From positions 1-64,000 of the forward strand of contig DASREA010000031.1 in assembly GCA_035652315.1 (NCBI GenBank): a stretch of 64,000 bases of DNA, given 5' to 3'. The number at the start of each line of letters is the position of its first letter. The first letter of the stretch is position 1. The notes under the pieces are model-generated. The model worked only from the letters and a program-made list of their open reading frames with translations. It did not search any database and was not told the origin of the DNA. Shown here piece after piece: positions 40,029 through 49,456 of the stretch. Both the position numbers and the translations under genes were made by a program. Origin of the DNA: CANKHA01 sp035652315. GTDB lineage: Bacteria > Pseudomonadota > Alphaproteobacteria > Rhizobiales > Xanthobacteraceae.

Positions 40029-41522
40029 TCATCGCTCGGCGGAAACTTCTTCGGCCGCCTCGGGGCCCGGCTGCACATTCTTTTTCGGCCGTCGCACGCG
40101 TTGTTTGCGCGGCGGTTGCGGCGTCTCGGTCATGGGCGTGTCCGACGCGGCGATTTCGCGATCGGCCGGTTCGGGCGGAACCGCCGGAGCGGCATCCGTC
40201 TGCTGTGCGGCGATCGCCGGCGTACGGCGCGCCAGATGCGCCTTCACGAGCTCGCCGGCGCGGCGCGTCCAATAGAGCGCCTGCGCGGCGATGCGGCCCG
40301 CCGGCCCTCCCGCCCAAACCAGATCGTACGGGGAGAACAGCCGCCAGGTCTGGTCGCCTTCGACGATGCCGCGGGCGATGAGTTCACCCGCGATGGCCGT
40401 AGTGTTGAATCCATGGCCGCCGAAGCCGCTAGCGAGCCACAACCCGCGCGAAAGCTCGCCGATCTGCGGCATGCTGTGCAAGGCACGGCTCAGCGTTCCC
40501 GACCAGATATGCTCGATCTTCACGTGGCCCAACTGCGGAAAGGTACGGGCGACATCGGCGGCGAGGCGGCGGGCGAAACGCCGCGCATCGGATTCCCAAA
40601 CCGTCATTCCGCCCGACCAGAGCATTCGGTCGTCGCCGACGACGCAATAGTGATTGTCTGCCATCTGGCTATCGCTGACCGCGCCGCGGTAACTCACCGC
40701 TTCGGCGAGCCGCGGTCCGAGCGGCGCCGTGATCGCAACATAGGTGGTGATCGGCAAAAGGCTCGCCGCGACACGCGGCATCAGCGAGGCGATGCCGGTA
40801 TTGCCGGCAAGGACCACGTGGGCAGCACGCACCCGCGCCGACGGCGTTCTGATACGCTTGCGGATGCCGGAGGGATCGATCTCCAGGGCCTGCGTTCGCT
40901 CGAAGATGCGTGCACCCGCCGCTTCCGCCGCCGCCGCGAGCCCGAGCGTATAATTGAGCGGATGTACGCGGAAGGCGCGCGGAAAGTGAATCGCGTTGCA
41001 GTAAAACGGGCTTTGCAAAACGCTGCGCACTTGCTCGCCCGGCCAAAGCTCGGCCTGCGTGCCGAATTCATCCCGCAGCAAATCGAGGGTTCGTGCGGTC
41101 TTGGGATCGTCGCGAAACTTCGCCACGTTGAGCCATCCGTCGACCGGCTTGACCCCGGGCATTCGGGTCTCGCGAATGGTCCGGCGCACATATTCGAGGC
41201 CGCGTTCGGAGAGCGTCCATAGCGCTTTGGCGTGTTGCAAGCCGACGCGCGACACGATGCCGGCAGGCTCTTCGGCAAAGCCGGGCAGCACGAAACCGCA
41301 ATTTCGCCCCGACGCTCCCGACCCCACGGCCTCCGCCTCCAATACCGCAACCGACCAGCCGCGGCGGGCGACTTCACGCGCGGTCGTCAGCCCGGCCAGA
41401 CCACCTCCCACCACGCAGACATCGACATCGAGATCGATGGTCAGCGGCTGGCGCGCGCGCGCCGGAACGGCGGAGATCGCGTGCCAGCCGGCACGGTGTC
41501 CTGTCGGATTTGATTCGCTCAT
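40029..41522 (-). CDS. FAD-dependent oxidoreductase of the DAO family
   Basis: 497 residues. The FAD-binding dinucleotide fold starts at DVDVCVVGGGLAGLTTAREVA (about 32-52), and a DAO C-terminal motif is seen at LWLASGFGGHGFNTTAIAGELIA. It resembles gamma-glutamylputrescine oxidase (PuuB) and other amine oxidases; the substrate cannot be told. The last ~60 residues are an unusual Pro/Glu/Lys-rich tail (RKQRVRRPKKNVQPGPEAAEE). Divergent from sixA. Confidence 0.82.
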   Translation of the reverse strand: MSESNPTGHRAGWHAISAVPARARQPLTIDLDVDVCVVGGGLAGLTTAREVARRGWSVAVLEAEAVGSGASGRNCGFVLPGFAEEPAGIVSRVGLQHAKALWTLSERGLEYVRRTIRETRMPGVKPVDGWLNVAKFRDDPKTARTLDLLRDEFGTQAELWPGEQVRSVLQSPFYCNAIHFPRAFRVHPLNYTLGLAAAAEAAGARIFERTQALEIDPSGIRKRIRTPSARVRAAHVVLAGNTGIASLMPRVAASLLPITTYVAITAPLGPRLAEAVSYRGAVSDSQMADNHYCVVGDDRMLWSGGMTVWESDARRFARRLAADVARTFPQLGHVKIEHIWSGTLSRALHSMPQIGELSRGLWLASGFGGHGFNTTAIAGELIARGIVEGDQTWRLFSPYDLVWAGGPAGRIAAQALYWTRRAGELVKAHLARRTPAIAAQQTDAAPAVPPEPADREIAASDTPMTETPQPPRKQRVRRPKKNVQPGPEAAEEVSAER

Positions 41523-41699
41523 CGGGACCTACTGTGGACCGCGGCTGCTGCGCCGCGACATGCTAGACCGACTGCGGCAAGAAATCGACGCCGCTTCGCC
41601 GTTCGGTAAAATTGCACAGTTTTCGGTTCAAACGGCCGCAACGCCATTGCATTCGCGGCCGATGCAGCGAAAATCGGTTCGAGATTGAGCGAGGGCCCC

Positions 41700-42227
41700 A
41701 TGCGCCAGCTCATGCTATTGCGGCATTCGAAGGCCGTCCCCGCCGACGGGCGGATTGATGACAGCATGCGCCCGCTTTCCCCTCGCGGCCGCCGGGACGC
41801 ACAGGAAATCGGCGCCTATATGGCGCGGCATCGCCTCACCCCCGACGGCGTGGTCTGCTCTCCCAGCAAGCGCACCCGCGAAACCTGGGACATTGTCGCG
41901 CCGGCGCTCGGCAAGCCGCCGGCCGTCGCCTACGACAAGCGGCTTTATGAGGCGACGCCCGAAACCATCCTGGACGTGATCAGAAAGAACGGCGGCGAGG
42001 CGCAAAGATTCCTGATCATCGGCCACAATCCGGGGCTGCATAAGGCGGCCGTGTCGTTGATCGCCGCCGGCGAGGTCGACTTGCGCGAGCGCTTGCAGGA
42101 ATCGCTGCCGACCAGCGGCCTCGTCCTGATCGAATTTGCATTCGAGACTTGGGATCAGTTGCATCCGCGCGCCGGCCGCCTCGAGCTCTTCGTCACTCCT
42201 GAATCGCTCAAAGAGCCTACCGACTGA
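41700..42227 (+). CDS. sixA: SixA-like histidine phosphatase
   Basis: 175 residues. The catalytic RHG-type motif is LLRHSKA near the N-terminus, and the second catalytic histidine is in IIGHNPGL. SixA removes phosphate from phosphohistidine proteins such as Hpt domains or PTS components. The start is the ATG at 41700, with GAGGG five bases upstream; a TTG five codons earlier is less likely. Convergent with the MFS gene. Confidence 0.88.
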   Translation: MRQLMLLRHSKAVPADGRIDDSMRPLSPRGRRDAQEIGAYMARHRLTPDGVVCSPSKRTRETWDIVAPALGKPPAVAYDKRLYEATPETILDVIRKNGGEAQRFLIIGHNPGLHKAAVSLIAAGEVDLRERLQESLPTSGLVLIEFAFETWDQLHPRAGRLELFVTPESLKEPTD

Positions 42228-42250
42228 GAGCCCTTCGGCCTTCCGGCGGA

Positions 42251-43486
42251 TTATTTCTCGGGAATGATGCTCTGCACGCGCCAGAGATCCGGAAAGAGGC
42301 GCGTCCAAAGCAGCGCAATGCCGATGGCGCCGGCGCCGCCGACAAGAACCGACGGCACGACACCGAGAAGCGCCGCCATGACGCCCGATTCAAACTGGCC
42401 GAGCGTTTCCGCCGCGCTACTGAATAGCGAGCTGACCGCCATGACGCGTCCTAGCGTATCGTTCGGCGTGCGCGTCTGCACCAGCGAATGACGAACGACG
42501 ACGTTCAGCGAGTTGCACGCTCCGTAGAGCATGAGTGCCGCCAGCGAAACCAGGAAGAACCGTGAGAGCCCGAAGGCAATGACCGACAACCCGAACATGA
42601 TAATGGCGGCGGTCAGAATGCGCCCCACATGCCGCTGCAGGGGCAGATGCGCGAGCGCCCCGGAGACGAGGACGGCGCCGACCGCGGGAGCGGAACGCAG
42701 CAGTCCGAGTCCCCAAGGTCCGGTTTCCAGGATATCGCGCGCAAAAACCGGCAAGAGGGCGATCACGCCACCCAGCAGCACCGCGCACAAATCAAGCGAC
42801 ACTGCGCCAAGCAGGATCGGATGCCGGCGCATATAGTTGAAACCGGCGAAGATGCTTTCCAGCGTCACGGGCTTCTTTTCGGATGGCGGCGGGCGGTTGA
42901 GATGAATGAGGCCGACGATGCTGCTGGCGAGCAAAAAAGTGCCGAAGCAGATTGTGTAGACCACGGCCGGACCGAATACGTACAGAAAGCCGCCCAGGGC
43001 CGGGCCGCAGATGGTCGCCATCTGGTTGGCGGTTGTCCCCGCGGCGACGGCCCGCGAGATCATCGGCATGGGCACGATGCTGGGAATGAGCGTGTTCATC
43101 GTCGGGCCATCGAACATGCGGCACGCGCCGAGCGCGAAGACGATCGCGAAGATGGCCGGAGCGTTGAGGATGCCGGTGAAGTTGCCGAGGGCCAACGCCG
43201 CCGCGCAGGCACCCTTGCCGATCTGCGACCAGCGGACGATGCGGCGCCGGTCATAGGTGTCCGCCACATGACCGGCGACAAGCATGGCGAACAGCGCCGG
43301 GATGAAAAGGATGAGGCCGACGAGACCAAGATTGAAGGCGCTGCCGGTAAGCTCGTAGATCTGCCAGCCGACGGCGACGAACATCATCTGATAGGCAAGC
43401 GTGGTGGAGATCCGCGTGAGCCAGTAAAGGCGGAAATCGCGATGATGCAGCAGCGACAGCTGGTCGACCGCGCTAAGCGACGACAT
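42251..43486 (-). CDS. MFS transporter, EntS-like (paralogue 1)
   Basis: 411 residues, 12 predicted membrane helices. It has the MFS cytoplasmic loop motif GHVADTYDRRRIVRW. EntS-type exporters and related multidrug carriers share this form; the substrate is unknown. The ATG at 43486 is preferred; a GTG start 16 codons upstream (43534) is possible. It is a tandem paralogue of the next gene, with a nearly identical C-terminal tail (LFPDLWRVQSIIPEK). Confidence 0.85.
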   Translation of the reverse strand: MSSLSAVDQLSLLHHRDFRLYWLTRISTTLAYQMMFVAVGWQIYELTGSAFNLGLVGLILFIPALFAMLVAGHVADTYDRRRIVRWSQIGKGACAAALALGNFTGILNAPAIFAIVFALGACRMFDGPTMNTLIPSIVPMPMISRAVAAGTTANQMATICGPALGGFLYVFGPAVVYTICFGTFLLASSIVGLIHLNRPPPSEKKPVTLESIFAGFNYMRRHPILLGAVSLDLCAVLLGGVIALLPVFARDILETGPWGLGLLRSAPAVGAVLVSGALAHLPLQRHVGRILTAAIIMFGLSVIAFGLSRFFLVSLAALMLYGACNSLNVVVRHSLVQTRTPNDTLGRVMAVSSLFSSAAETLGQFESGVMAALLGVVPSVLVGGAGAIGIALLWTRLFPDLWRVQSIIPEK

Positions 43487-43555
43487 CACGCCCCCATCCT
43501 GCACGCGCCCGGGCGCGGCTACGTCGTGCGACACCGCGCCGGAGAATGCACCCGA

Positions 43556-44806
43556 TCATTGTTCCGGGATGACGCTTTGCACACGCCAGAAGTCCGGGAA
43601 AAGCCGGATCCAAAGAACGGCGATGGCGGCGGCGCCGATCCCGCCAACGATGGCAGCCGGCATCGTGCCGATCAGCGATGCGACCAGACCGGATTCAAAT
43701 TGACCGAGATTCGATGTGGTGCCGGTAAAGGTGGAATTCACCGCCATGACCCGGCCGAGCATCTCGTTTGGCGTCCGGGTCTGCACCAGGGAGTGGCGCA
43801 CCACGACACTGACGGCGTCGGCGGCGCCGCTCATCGCCAGCATGAGCATCGAAAGCCAGAGCCACGTGGAGAAGCCGAAGACCGCGAGCGACAGACCGTA
43901 CAGCACCACCGCGCCGACCATGATACGCCCCGCGTGCCTGTTGATCTGGATGTTCGAAAGAACGAATCCCATGATCAACGCCCCGATGGCCGGCGATGCG
44001 CGCAGCAGGCCGAGTTCGAAGGGGCCGCCGCCTAAAACATCTTTGGCGAAAATCGGCAATAACGCGGTCACGCCGCCGACCAAGGCGGCCCCGAGATCCA
44101 GCGTGATGGCGCCGAAGATAATCGGCCGCGTCCACAGATAGCGAAGCCCAGCGAATATGGTCTCGAGCGTCACCGACTTCTTCGATTTCGCCGGTTTCTT
44201 GATTTTAACCATGGTGATGCAAACGGATGCGATGACGAACATCGCAAAGCAAACGTAATAGACGAGATTGGTCCCGCCTTGGAGCAGAAGGCCGCCGACA
44301 AAGGGGCCGCCGATCACTGCCACTTGCTGCGCCGTATTGCCGGCAGCGATAGCGCGCGAGAGCACCTCCTGCGGCATGATGCTCGGTGGAATGGTGTGCA
44401 GCGTCGGCCCTTCGAAGGCGCGGCCGGCGCCAACGATGAACACGACAAAATAGATCAGCGGGACGCTAATATGCCCGGTGTAGCTCGCGACGATGAGAAT
44501 CACCGCGCCCAGCGCCTTGCTGATCTGGCAAAGGCGGATCACACCGCGGCGATCGTAGTGATCGGCAACATAGCCGATGAGAAAGGTGCCGGCGATGACC
44601 GGGATGAACATGACCAGGCCGATCATGCCGAGATGGAACGGGCTGCCGGTGAGCTGATAGATTTGCCACTGGATGGCGACCTGGATGATTTGGTAGCCGG
44701 CGGTCGAAAGCACGCGCGTCCACCAGTACAAAGCGAATTGGGAGTGACGGATCAGGGAGATTTGCCGGGCAGAGTCGGAAACTTGAGCGTCTTCGGACGT
44801 GGTCAT
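43556..44806 (-). CDS. MFS transporter, EntS-like (paralogue 2)
   Basis: 416 residues, 12 predicted membrane helices, with the loop motif GYVADHYDRRGVIRL and the shared block VVVRHSLVQTRTPNEMLGRVMAV. It ends LFPDFWRVQSVIPEQ, close to paralogue 1. The two genes have the same orientation, so they arose by tandem duplication. The substrate is unknown. Confidence 0.85.
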   Translation of the reverse strand: MTTSEDAQVSDSARQISLIRHSQFALYWWTRVLSTAGYQIIQVAIQWQIYQLTGSPFHLGMIGLVMFIPVIAGTFLIGYVADHYDRRGVIRLCQISKALGAVILIVASYTGHISVPLIYFVVFIVGAGRAFEGPTLHTIPPSIMPQEVLSRAIAAGNTAQQVAVIGGPFVGGLLLQGGTNLVYYVCFAMFVIASVCITMVKIKKPAKSKKSVTLETIFAGLRYLWTRPIIFGAITLDLGAALVGGVTALLPIFAKDVLGGGPFELGLLRASPAIGALIMGFVLSNIQINRHAGRIMVGAVVLYGLSLAVFGFSTWLWLSMLMLAMSGAADAVSVVVRHSLVQTRTPNEMLGRVMAVNSTFTGTTSNLGQFESGLVASLIGTMPAAIVGGIGAAAIAVLWIRLFPDFWRVQSVIPEQ

Positions 44807-44970
44807 GCGCGCGCGGGGTTATGTGGATGGTATGCTTTCCTTACCGCGTTCTTCGGCCATCACCAAGTCCCCTGGGCCTCGGTGCAAAGACGCCGCCGAG
44901 CCGCATCAAGAACCGCTTGCGCGACGGCGGGACGTAGTCGATATAGCGGCCGGAACCCCATATTGGCTTC

Positions 44971-45207
44971 ATGCGCAAGCTTGCCCTCATTGTTCCGCTT
45001 CTCGGCTTTCTCCTGGCCTCGGGCTGGTTTGCCGTCTTTGTCTGGCGCAGCGATACCGGGCCGCCGCTTCCCACGACCGGCTATGTCGCGATGATTCTCG
45101 GGATCCTGTTCTCGCTTGTGGTCGGGATAGGACTGATGGGCCTCATATTTTACAGTCATCGTCACGGCTACGATGAACGCGTTCACCGCGGCCAAGACCA
45201 GGACTGA
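44971..45207 (+). CDS. Small two-span membrane protein, unknown
   Basis: 78 residues with helices LALIVPLLGFLLASGWFAVFV and GYVAMILGILFSLVVGIGLMGLIFY, then a His/Arg/Asp tail (SHRHGYDERVHRGQDQD). Function not recognised. It ends 5 bases before the next membrane protein start, so the two probably form one unit. Confidence 0.7.
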   Translation: MRKLALIVPLLGFLLASGWFAVFVWRSDTGPPLPTTGYVAMILGILFSLVVGIGLMGLIFYSHRHGYDERVHRGQDQD

Positions 45208-45211
45208 AGCC

Positions 45212-45664
45212 ATGCAGCAAACGCCGCGAGAAGCACCGACCGGGATGCCGCTGGTGCTTATCCACATCGTCGCCCTGGCCTGCGGTCTGTTACTCGCGCT
45301 CGCGGTACATATCGTGCTGATCGCGAAGGGGGTCGGCCTTACCGCCATGTTCCAGGACATCTTCGCCACCAGCACGGATCAGTTGAAGGCCGCACTTGCC
45401 TGGTGGGCGATCGGGCTAGCCGGCTGCCTGGGCAGTTGGGGCACCATCGTGCTGCTGAGAAGGACCACGGCGGGACGCTCGCGGGCGAGTTTGCTGCCGG
45501 TCGGGTTGGCTCTGCTGTTTTTCTGTCTGCTCACCGCGGCAGGCTACGAATCGCACGTCACCGGGCCGGGCAGCGCCGTCACGAGCACCGCGGCCAATTT
45601 CGCATCCATGGCCCTGGGCGGCTTCATGGCTTTTTTCGCCGCGCATTTTGCGGCGCGGCGATAA
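45212..45664 (+). CDS. Membrane protein of unknown function
   Basis: 150 residues with about four helices (VLIHIVALACGLLLALAVHIVLIA; ALAWWAIGLAGCLGSWGTIVLL; LLPVGLALLFFCLLTAAGY; FASMALGGFMAFFAAHFA). The ATG at 45212 directly follows the upstream stop; an earlier ATG at 45173 would overlap it. No family recognised. Confidence 0.7.
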   Translation: MQQTPREAPTGMPLVLIHIVALACGLLLALAVHIVLIAKGVGLTAMFQDIFATSTDQLKAALAWWAIGLAGCLGSWGTIVLLRRTTAGRSRASLLPVGLALLFFCLLTAAGYESHVTGPGSAVTSTAANFASMALGGFMAFFAAHFAARR

Positions 45665-45680
45665 ACGCGCTCGCTCGCGA

Positions 45681-47375
45681 TCAGGCGGCGTCGGGGGCGG
45701 TTTCGTCACCGGCTGCCCTGGCTGCAAGCGCCAAGCGTATGACGAATTCCGTTCCCGGATCGAGCCGATTGATGACCAGCGTGCCGGCGAATTGCCGCAC
45801 CGTCGCCAATACCACTTTGAATCCGAGCGATTGCGTCTCCTCCATATTGATGTCGGCCGGCATGCCGCGGCCCCGGTCGGATATCCTGAGTTCGGCGTGG
45901 CCGTTCGGCTCCTTGCGCAGCCGCACAAAAATCGGGCCGGCGTTTCCATCGGGATAGGCGTGCTTGACCGCGTTGGTGATGAGCTCATGGGCAAGCACGG
46001 CGAGCGAGGTCGCCTGACTCCCCGACACCTCGAGCGGCTCGGCCTCGCAAAAAATGCTTAGATGGGTCTGTCCGGCATATGCGCGTTCGCTCTCGTTGCA
46101 GATCATTTTGAGCAGTTCGCCGAAATCCACCCTGCCGCTGGTGTCGATGCTGTAGAGATGGCGGTAAACGGTGCCCATGGCGAGCACGCGCTCTTGCGCG
46201 CGGGCCAATTGCTCGCGCACGGCGGGCTGCGCGGAATGCTTGCCCTGCAACATCAACAGGCTGGACAGGATATTCAAGCTGTTCATTACGCGGTGCTGCA
46301 GCTCGCGCAACAGAAATTCCTTTTGCTCCAACAGGCGATCCACTTTGTCCGACATCGCCGCCAGGGCGGCGCTGAGCTCGCCGAGCTCGGAAGACAATGG
46401 CAATTTCGGGAATTGCGCCGAGATGTCGCCGGCCTCGCGTTTGCGCGCGGTGTTGACCATGCGCAAGATTGGCCGCCGGATAAGCACGTGGGTGCCGATC
46501 CACACCCCCAGCACGGCCAATGCCATGGCCAGGCCGCCGATGACGGTGCTGGCCCGCACCGTATTTCCCGCTTGAGCCAAAGCGAAGTCGCTGTCCACGC
46601 CGACCGTCACCACGAGCCCGCGCGGCTCGGCGTTGAGCGGAATGAAACCGACGATCTCCTTGCGGCCGCCCGTACCCGTCAAATCAAAGGTCCCGGCCGG
46701 CGCATCGCGCGCATGGGAAAAAATCGCCCGATCGCGATCCGCATCGTGCGCATCCTCGCCTCCGTGGACCGTCAACACCACCGATCCTTCGCGATCGAAG
46801 ACGGTGACCCGGTAATTGGCCGGCCACGGGCGCGCGGCGAATTCGTCGGTGATTTTCGCCGGATTGAGAATCAGTACGACGACACCGTCGACCTGGTTCC
46901 GCGCGTCGCGATACGGCATCGAGACATGGATCGATTGTTTTCCCGTCACCCGGCCGATGGTCAGCGTGCCGACGGTGAACAGGCCGGTCTTCAGCGGCTC
47001 GCTAAAGTAGATGCGGTCGTGAACATCGAGATCAGGAGGGATAGGGATCGTCGAGCAATGGAATTTGCCGGCGCGGTCGATGAAGGCCGCCTCGCGATAG
47101 ATGCCGAGATTCTGGATCACCGAATTGAAGAAGGCGCTGCATTCCTGCTCGTCGTTCGGCACGGCGGGATGCTTCATCAGGGTATGCATCATCCGTTCCG
47201 TGCCTTTGAGCAGCTGCGTGAGTTCGGCGGCGACCAGCCGCGCCGCGCCGAGCGCTTCTTTGTCGGCCTCGTCCTTCAGGATTTCGCGCCAGGAATAGGA
47301 ATTGTAAGCGGTCAGTCCCAGCGAGGGCAGCACCGCGAGACCGACCAAAACGGAGAGTCGAAATCGCAGGCTCAT
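45681..47375 (-). CDS. Membrane sensor histidine kinase, HisKA_2 type
   Basis: 564 residues. Helix 1 (LSVLVGLAVLPSLGLTAYN) and helix 2 (STVIGGLAMALAVLGVWIGTHVLI) bracket a Cache-type sensor domain. A HAMP segment (RRPILRMVNTARKREAGDIS) follows, then a HisKA_2 dimerisation helix with LRELQHRVMNSLNILSSLL and a HATPase domain (ELITNAVKHAYP, DRGRGMPADI). No receiver domain is fused. Kinases of this group often act on PhyR-type or single-domain response regulators. The ATG at 47375 matches the first helix; the longer frame adds 61 unlikely residues. Confidence 0.88.
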   Translation of the reverse strand: MSLRFRLSVLVGLAVLPSLGLTAYNSYSWREILKDEADKEALGAARLVAAELTQLLKGTERMMHTLMKHPAVPNDEQECSAFFNSVIQNLGIYREAAFIDRAGKFHCSTIPIPPDLDVHDRIYFSEPLKTGLFTVGTLTIGRVTGKQSIHVSMPYRDARNQVDGVVVLILNPAKITDEFAARPWPANYRVTVFDREGSVVLTVHGGEDAHDADRDRAIFSHARDAPAGTFDLTGTGGRKEIVGFIPLNAEPRGLVVTVGVDSDFALAQAGNTVRASTVIGGLAMALAVLGVWIGTHVLIRRPILRMVNTARKREAGDISAQFPKLPLSSELGELSAALAAMSDKVDRLLEQKEFLLRELQHRVMNSLNILSSLLMLQGKHSAQPAVREQLARAQERVLAMGTVYRHLYSIDTSGRVDFGELLKMICNESERAYAGQTHLSIFCEAEPLEVSGSQATSLAVLAHELITNAVKHAYPDGNAGPIFVRLRKEPNGHAELRISDRGRGMPADINMEETQSLGFKVVLATVRQFAGTLVINRLDPGTEFVIRLALAARAAGDETAPDAA

Positions 47376-47961
47376 GACGTCTCGCTGCCATCGCCGAGCC
47401 GGATCGCAGCGGAAGCAAGGCTCGTCGGCGCAAAGCGGGCGCGCGGAATTCCTATTCCGCTGGTGACGCCGTTTCGATTCATCGCTGCCCCTCCGGGCCT
47501 TTCGCGAGCCTAGATCGTCCGTGAAGGCGTTTCCAGCGCCAATCCCGACCTCGCCCAATTCTTACGCGCGGAACCACAAAGGCCGACGCGCGTTCGTGCG
47601 CCATCAGCGGCTTGTGAACGGTGCCGCGAAGCCGCCCGACAACGGCCGCACCGGCGCCCGATTCTGCAAGGAACAGCTCGCACATTCTATGAGGGAGATT
47701 CCGATTCATGGCGCCCATCCCCCGCTTCATGGTGACGGCCCTCGCCTTGGTCCTTTTCGCCGGCGGCGCCTTGGCGTGAAAATACGCGCGCAGCGATCTC
47801 GATCCGGTGATCGGGGCGTCGGCGGCGATAACGGGACGAAGGTCGCGGCGAAGAAAAAAACGCGGTAGGATGGAGCGAAAGCCGCTGGTAAACGGCGCCG
47901 AAAGGGCACCGATCCAGCGGCGATCGAGGGAACTCTTGTGCGTACTGCGGCTTGATCCGCC
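47376..47961. other. Gene-poor 586-base region
   Basis: Between the sensor kinase and the polytopic membrane protein I see no full gene. It holds only a 23-codon ORF (47708-47779) that reads like a signal peptide. Longer frames here have the composition of shadow frames and start without a ribosome-binding site. Confidence 0.55.
47708..47779 (+). CDS. Mini-ORF resembling an isolated signal peptide
   Basis: 23 codons, MAPIPRFMVTALALVLFAGG then ALA and TGA. It has a positive start, a hydrophobic core and an AxA-like end, but no mature protein follows. Beyond the TGA the frame runs on for about 77 codons without a recognisable domain. It may be a remnant of a small secreted protein or chance sequence. 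Confidence 0.3.
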   Translation: MAPIPRFMVTALALVLFAGGALA

Positions 47962-49452
47962 ATGCTTCCTGCCTCCTCCGCAAGGTCACAAGCCGCCGTC
48001 CAGCGGCCGGTAAGATCGAGCGTCGGCGCGCTTGCCGAACCGCTGCGATCGGCGCTGGTCTGGGCGCTATCGAGTTTTCTGATGTTACTGGCTCTGCTCT
48101 GGCCGGCGCTGTGGAACGGCTATCCCATCGTCTTTTATGACACCGGCGGCTATCTCGATTCCTACATGACCGGATTGCCGGCAAACGGCCGTTCGGCGCT
48201 TTATGGCCTGTTCTTGAGTCTGGGCATTCCGAGCGGATTCGGAATCATCATTCTCTCGCAAGCTTGTCTCGTCGCCTGGCTGCTGATCCTGACGCTGCGG
48301 GTGCACGGCCATGGCCATCGGCCCTGGCTCTCCGCCGGCATCGCGGTGACCTTGGGCGCGTCGACGTCGCTGCCCTGGTATGCGGCGGAATTGATGCCGG
48401 ACGTGTGGTTGCCGGCCGGGGTGCTGGCTTTCTATTTGCTCGCGTTCCATCGACTTGATTTGCGCGCCGCCGAAAAAGCTGCGCTCGTCGCCATCGTCGC
48501 TTTCGCCATTGCCGGCCACATGGGCACGCTCGGCCTGATCACCGCGCTCGTCGGCCCTTTACTGTTCTGGTATGCCGCCGCGCCGCGTTTCCGCTGGCCG
48601 CGCCCCGCCGTCGCAATGCCGGCGATCGCCGTCGCGGCCGGCATCTTGCTCATGCTTATGTCCAATCTGCTGTTGATCGGACGTTTCGGATTCATTCCCG
48701 GCGGCCCCAATTTCCTGTTCGGCCGGCTGATCCAAACCGGCATCGCCGCACAATATCTCGATGAATATTGTCCGGACGAGTCGCTTCGGATCTGCGTCTG
48801 GCGCGCCGAGCTGCCGAGTGAAGGCGATGACTGGCTGTGGAAGGAGACCAGTCCGATCTGGCAACTCGGGGGCTGGGAGGGATTCGAAAATGAAGCCGAG
48901 CGCATCGTCATCGACAGTCTGCGCGCTTTTCCATTGCAACACATCGAGGCCGCGATCGAAGGCACGCTGTCGCAGTTGATCATGGTGAAAACCGGCGATT
49001 ACCTGACGCCGTGGTCCTGGCACACCCGTGACAAGCTGCGGCGCTACGCGCCGGAATCCTATCCGGCCTTCGATTCCGCGCGGCAGCAGCAAGCGGATAT
49101 CGATTTCACGTGGGTGAATGCCGTGCACGTCCCCGTCGCACTTGGCTCCATGGGCGGACTGGCCGCCGTGGTGCTGCTGGCGTGGCGCGGACGCTGGCCC
49201 CGCCGTCGGGCCGCGCTTCCCCTGATGCTGCTGGTGGCGTTATTGGCGAATGCGGCGATCTGCGGCGCTTTGTCGAATCCGCACGACCGATATCAGAGCC
49301 GCCTTGTCGCTCTGGCGCCTTTGGCCTTGATCGTTGCCTTTCTGCCCCGACGCGAGCGCGATGCCGAAGAAAACGACGACCCATCGAGCCCTCACATTAA
49401 TCCGGCGCCATCGATGAATTTGGGCGCGCCCGCTTCTCCGAACGAGAATTGA
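47962..49452 (+). CDS. Polytopic membrane protein, unknown (GT-C-like outline)
   Basis: 496 residues with about 10-12 membrane helices. An N-terminal extramembrane loop has FYDTGGYLDSY (about 58-68), and a large hydrophilic region follows at about 255-385 (PDESLRICVWRAELPSEGDDWLWKE). The acidic loop after helix 1 recalls GT-C glycosyltransferases, but this is only an outline similarity. It is 4 bases upstream of the SGNH hydrolase gene, so the pair is likely co-expressed. Confidence 0.65.
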   Translation: MLPASSARSQAAVQRPVRSSVGALAEPLRSALVWALSSFLMLLALLWPALWNGYPIVFYDTGGYLDSYMTGLPANGRSALYGLFLSLGIPSGFGIIILSQACLVAWLLILTLRVHGHGHRPWLSAGIAVTLGASTSLPWYAAELMPDVWLPAGVLAFYLLAFHRLDLRAAEKAALVAIVAFAIAGHMGTLGLITALVGPLLFWYAAAPRFRWPRPAVAMPAIAVAAGILLMLMSNLLLIGRFGFIPGGPNFLFGRLIQTGIAAQYLDEYCPDESLRICVWRAELPSEGDDWLWKETSPIWQLGGWEGFENEAERIVIDSLRAFPLQHIEAAIEGTLSQLIMVKTGDYLTPWSWHTRDKLRRYAPESYPAFDSARQQQADIDFTWVNAVHVPVALGSMGGLAAVVLLAWRGRWPRRRAALPLMLLVALLANAAICGALSNPHDRYQSRLVALAPLALIVAFLPRRERDAEENDDPSSPHINPAPSMNLGAPASPNEN

Positions 49453-49456
49453 GCCA

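Noticed and set aside
42251..44806. Possibility that the two MFS genes are one broken gene
   Set aside because: Each encodes a complete 12-helix protein with its own start and stop.
47807..48013. Frame after the mini-ORF stop as a recoded TGA (selenocysteine) protein
   Set aside because: No domain is seen after the TGA and no selenocysteine insertion element is evident.
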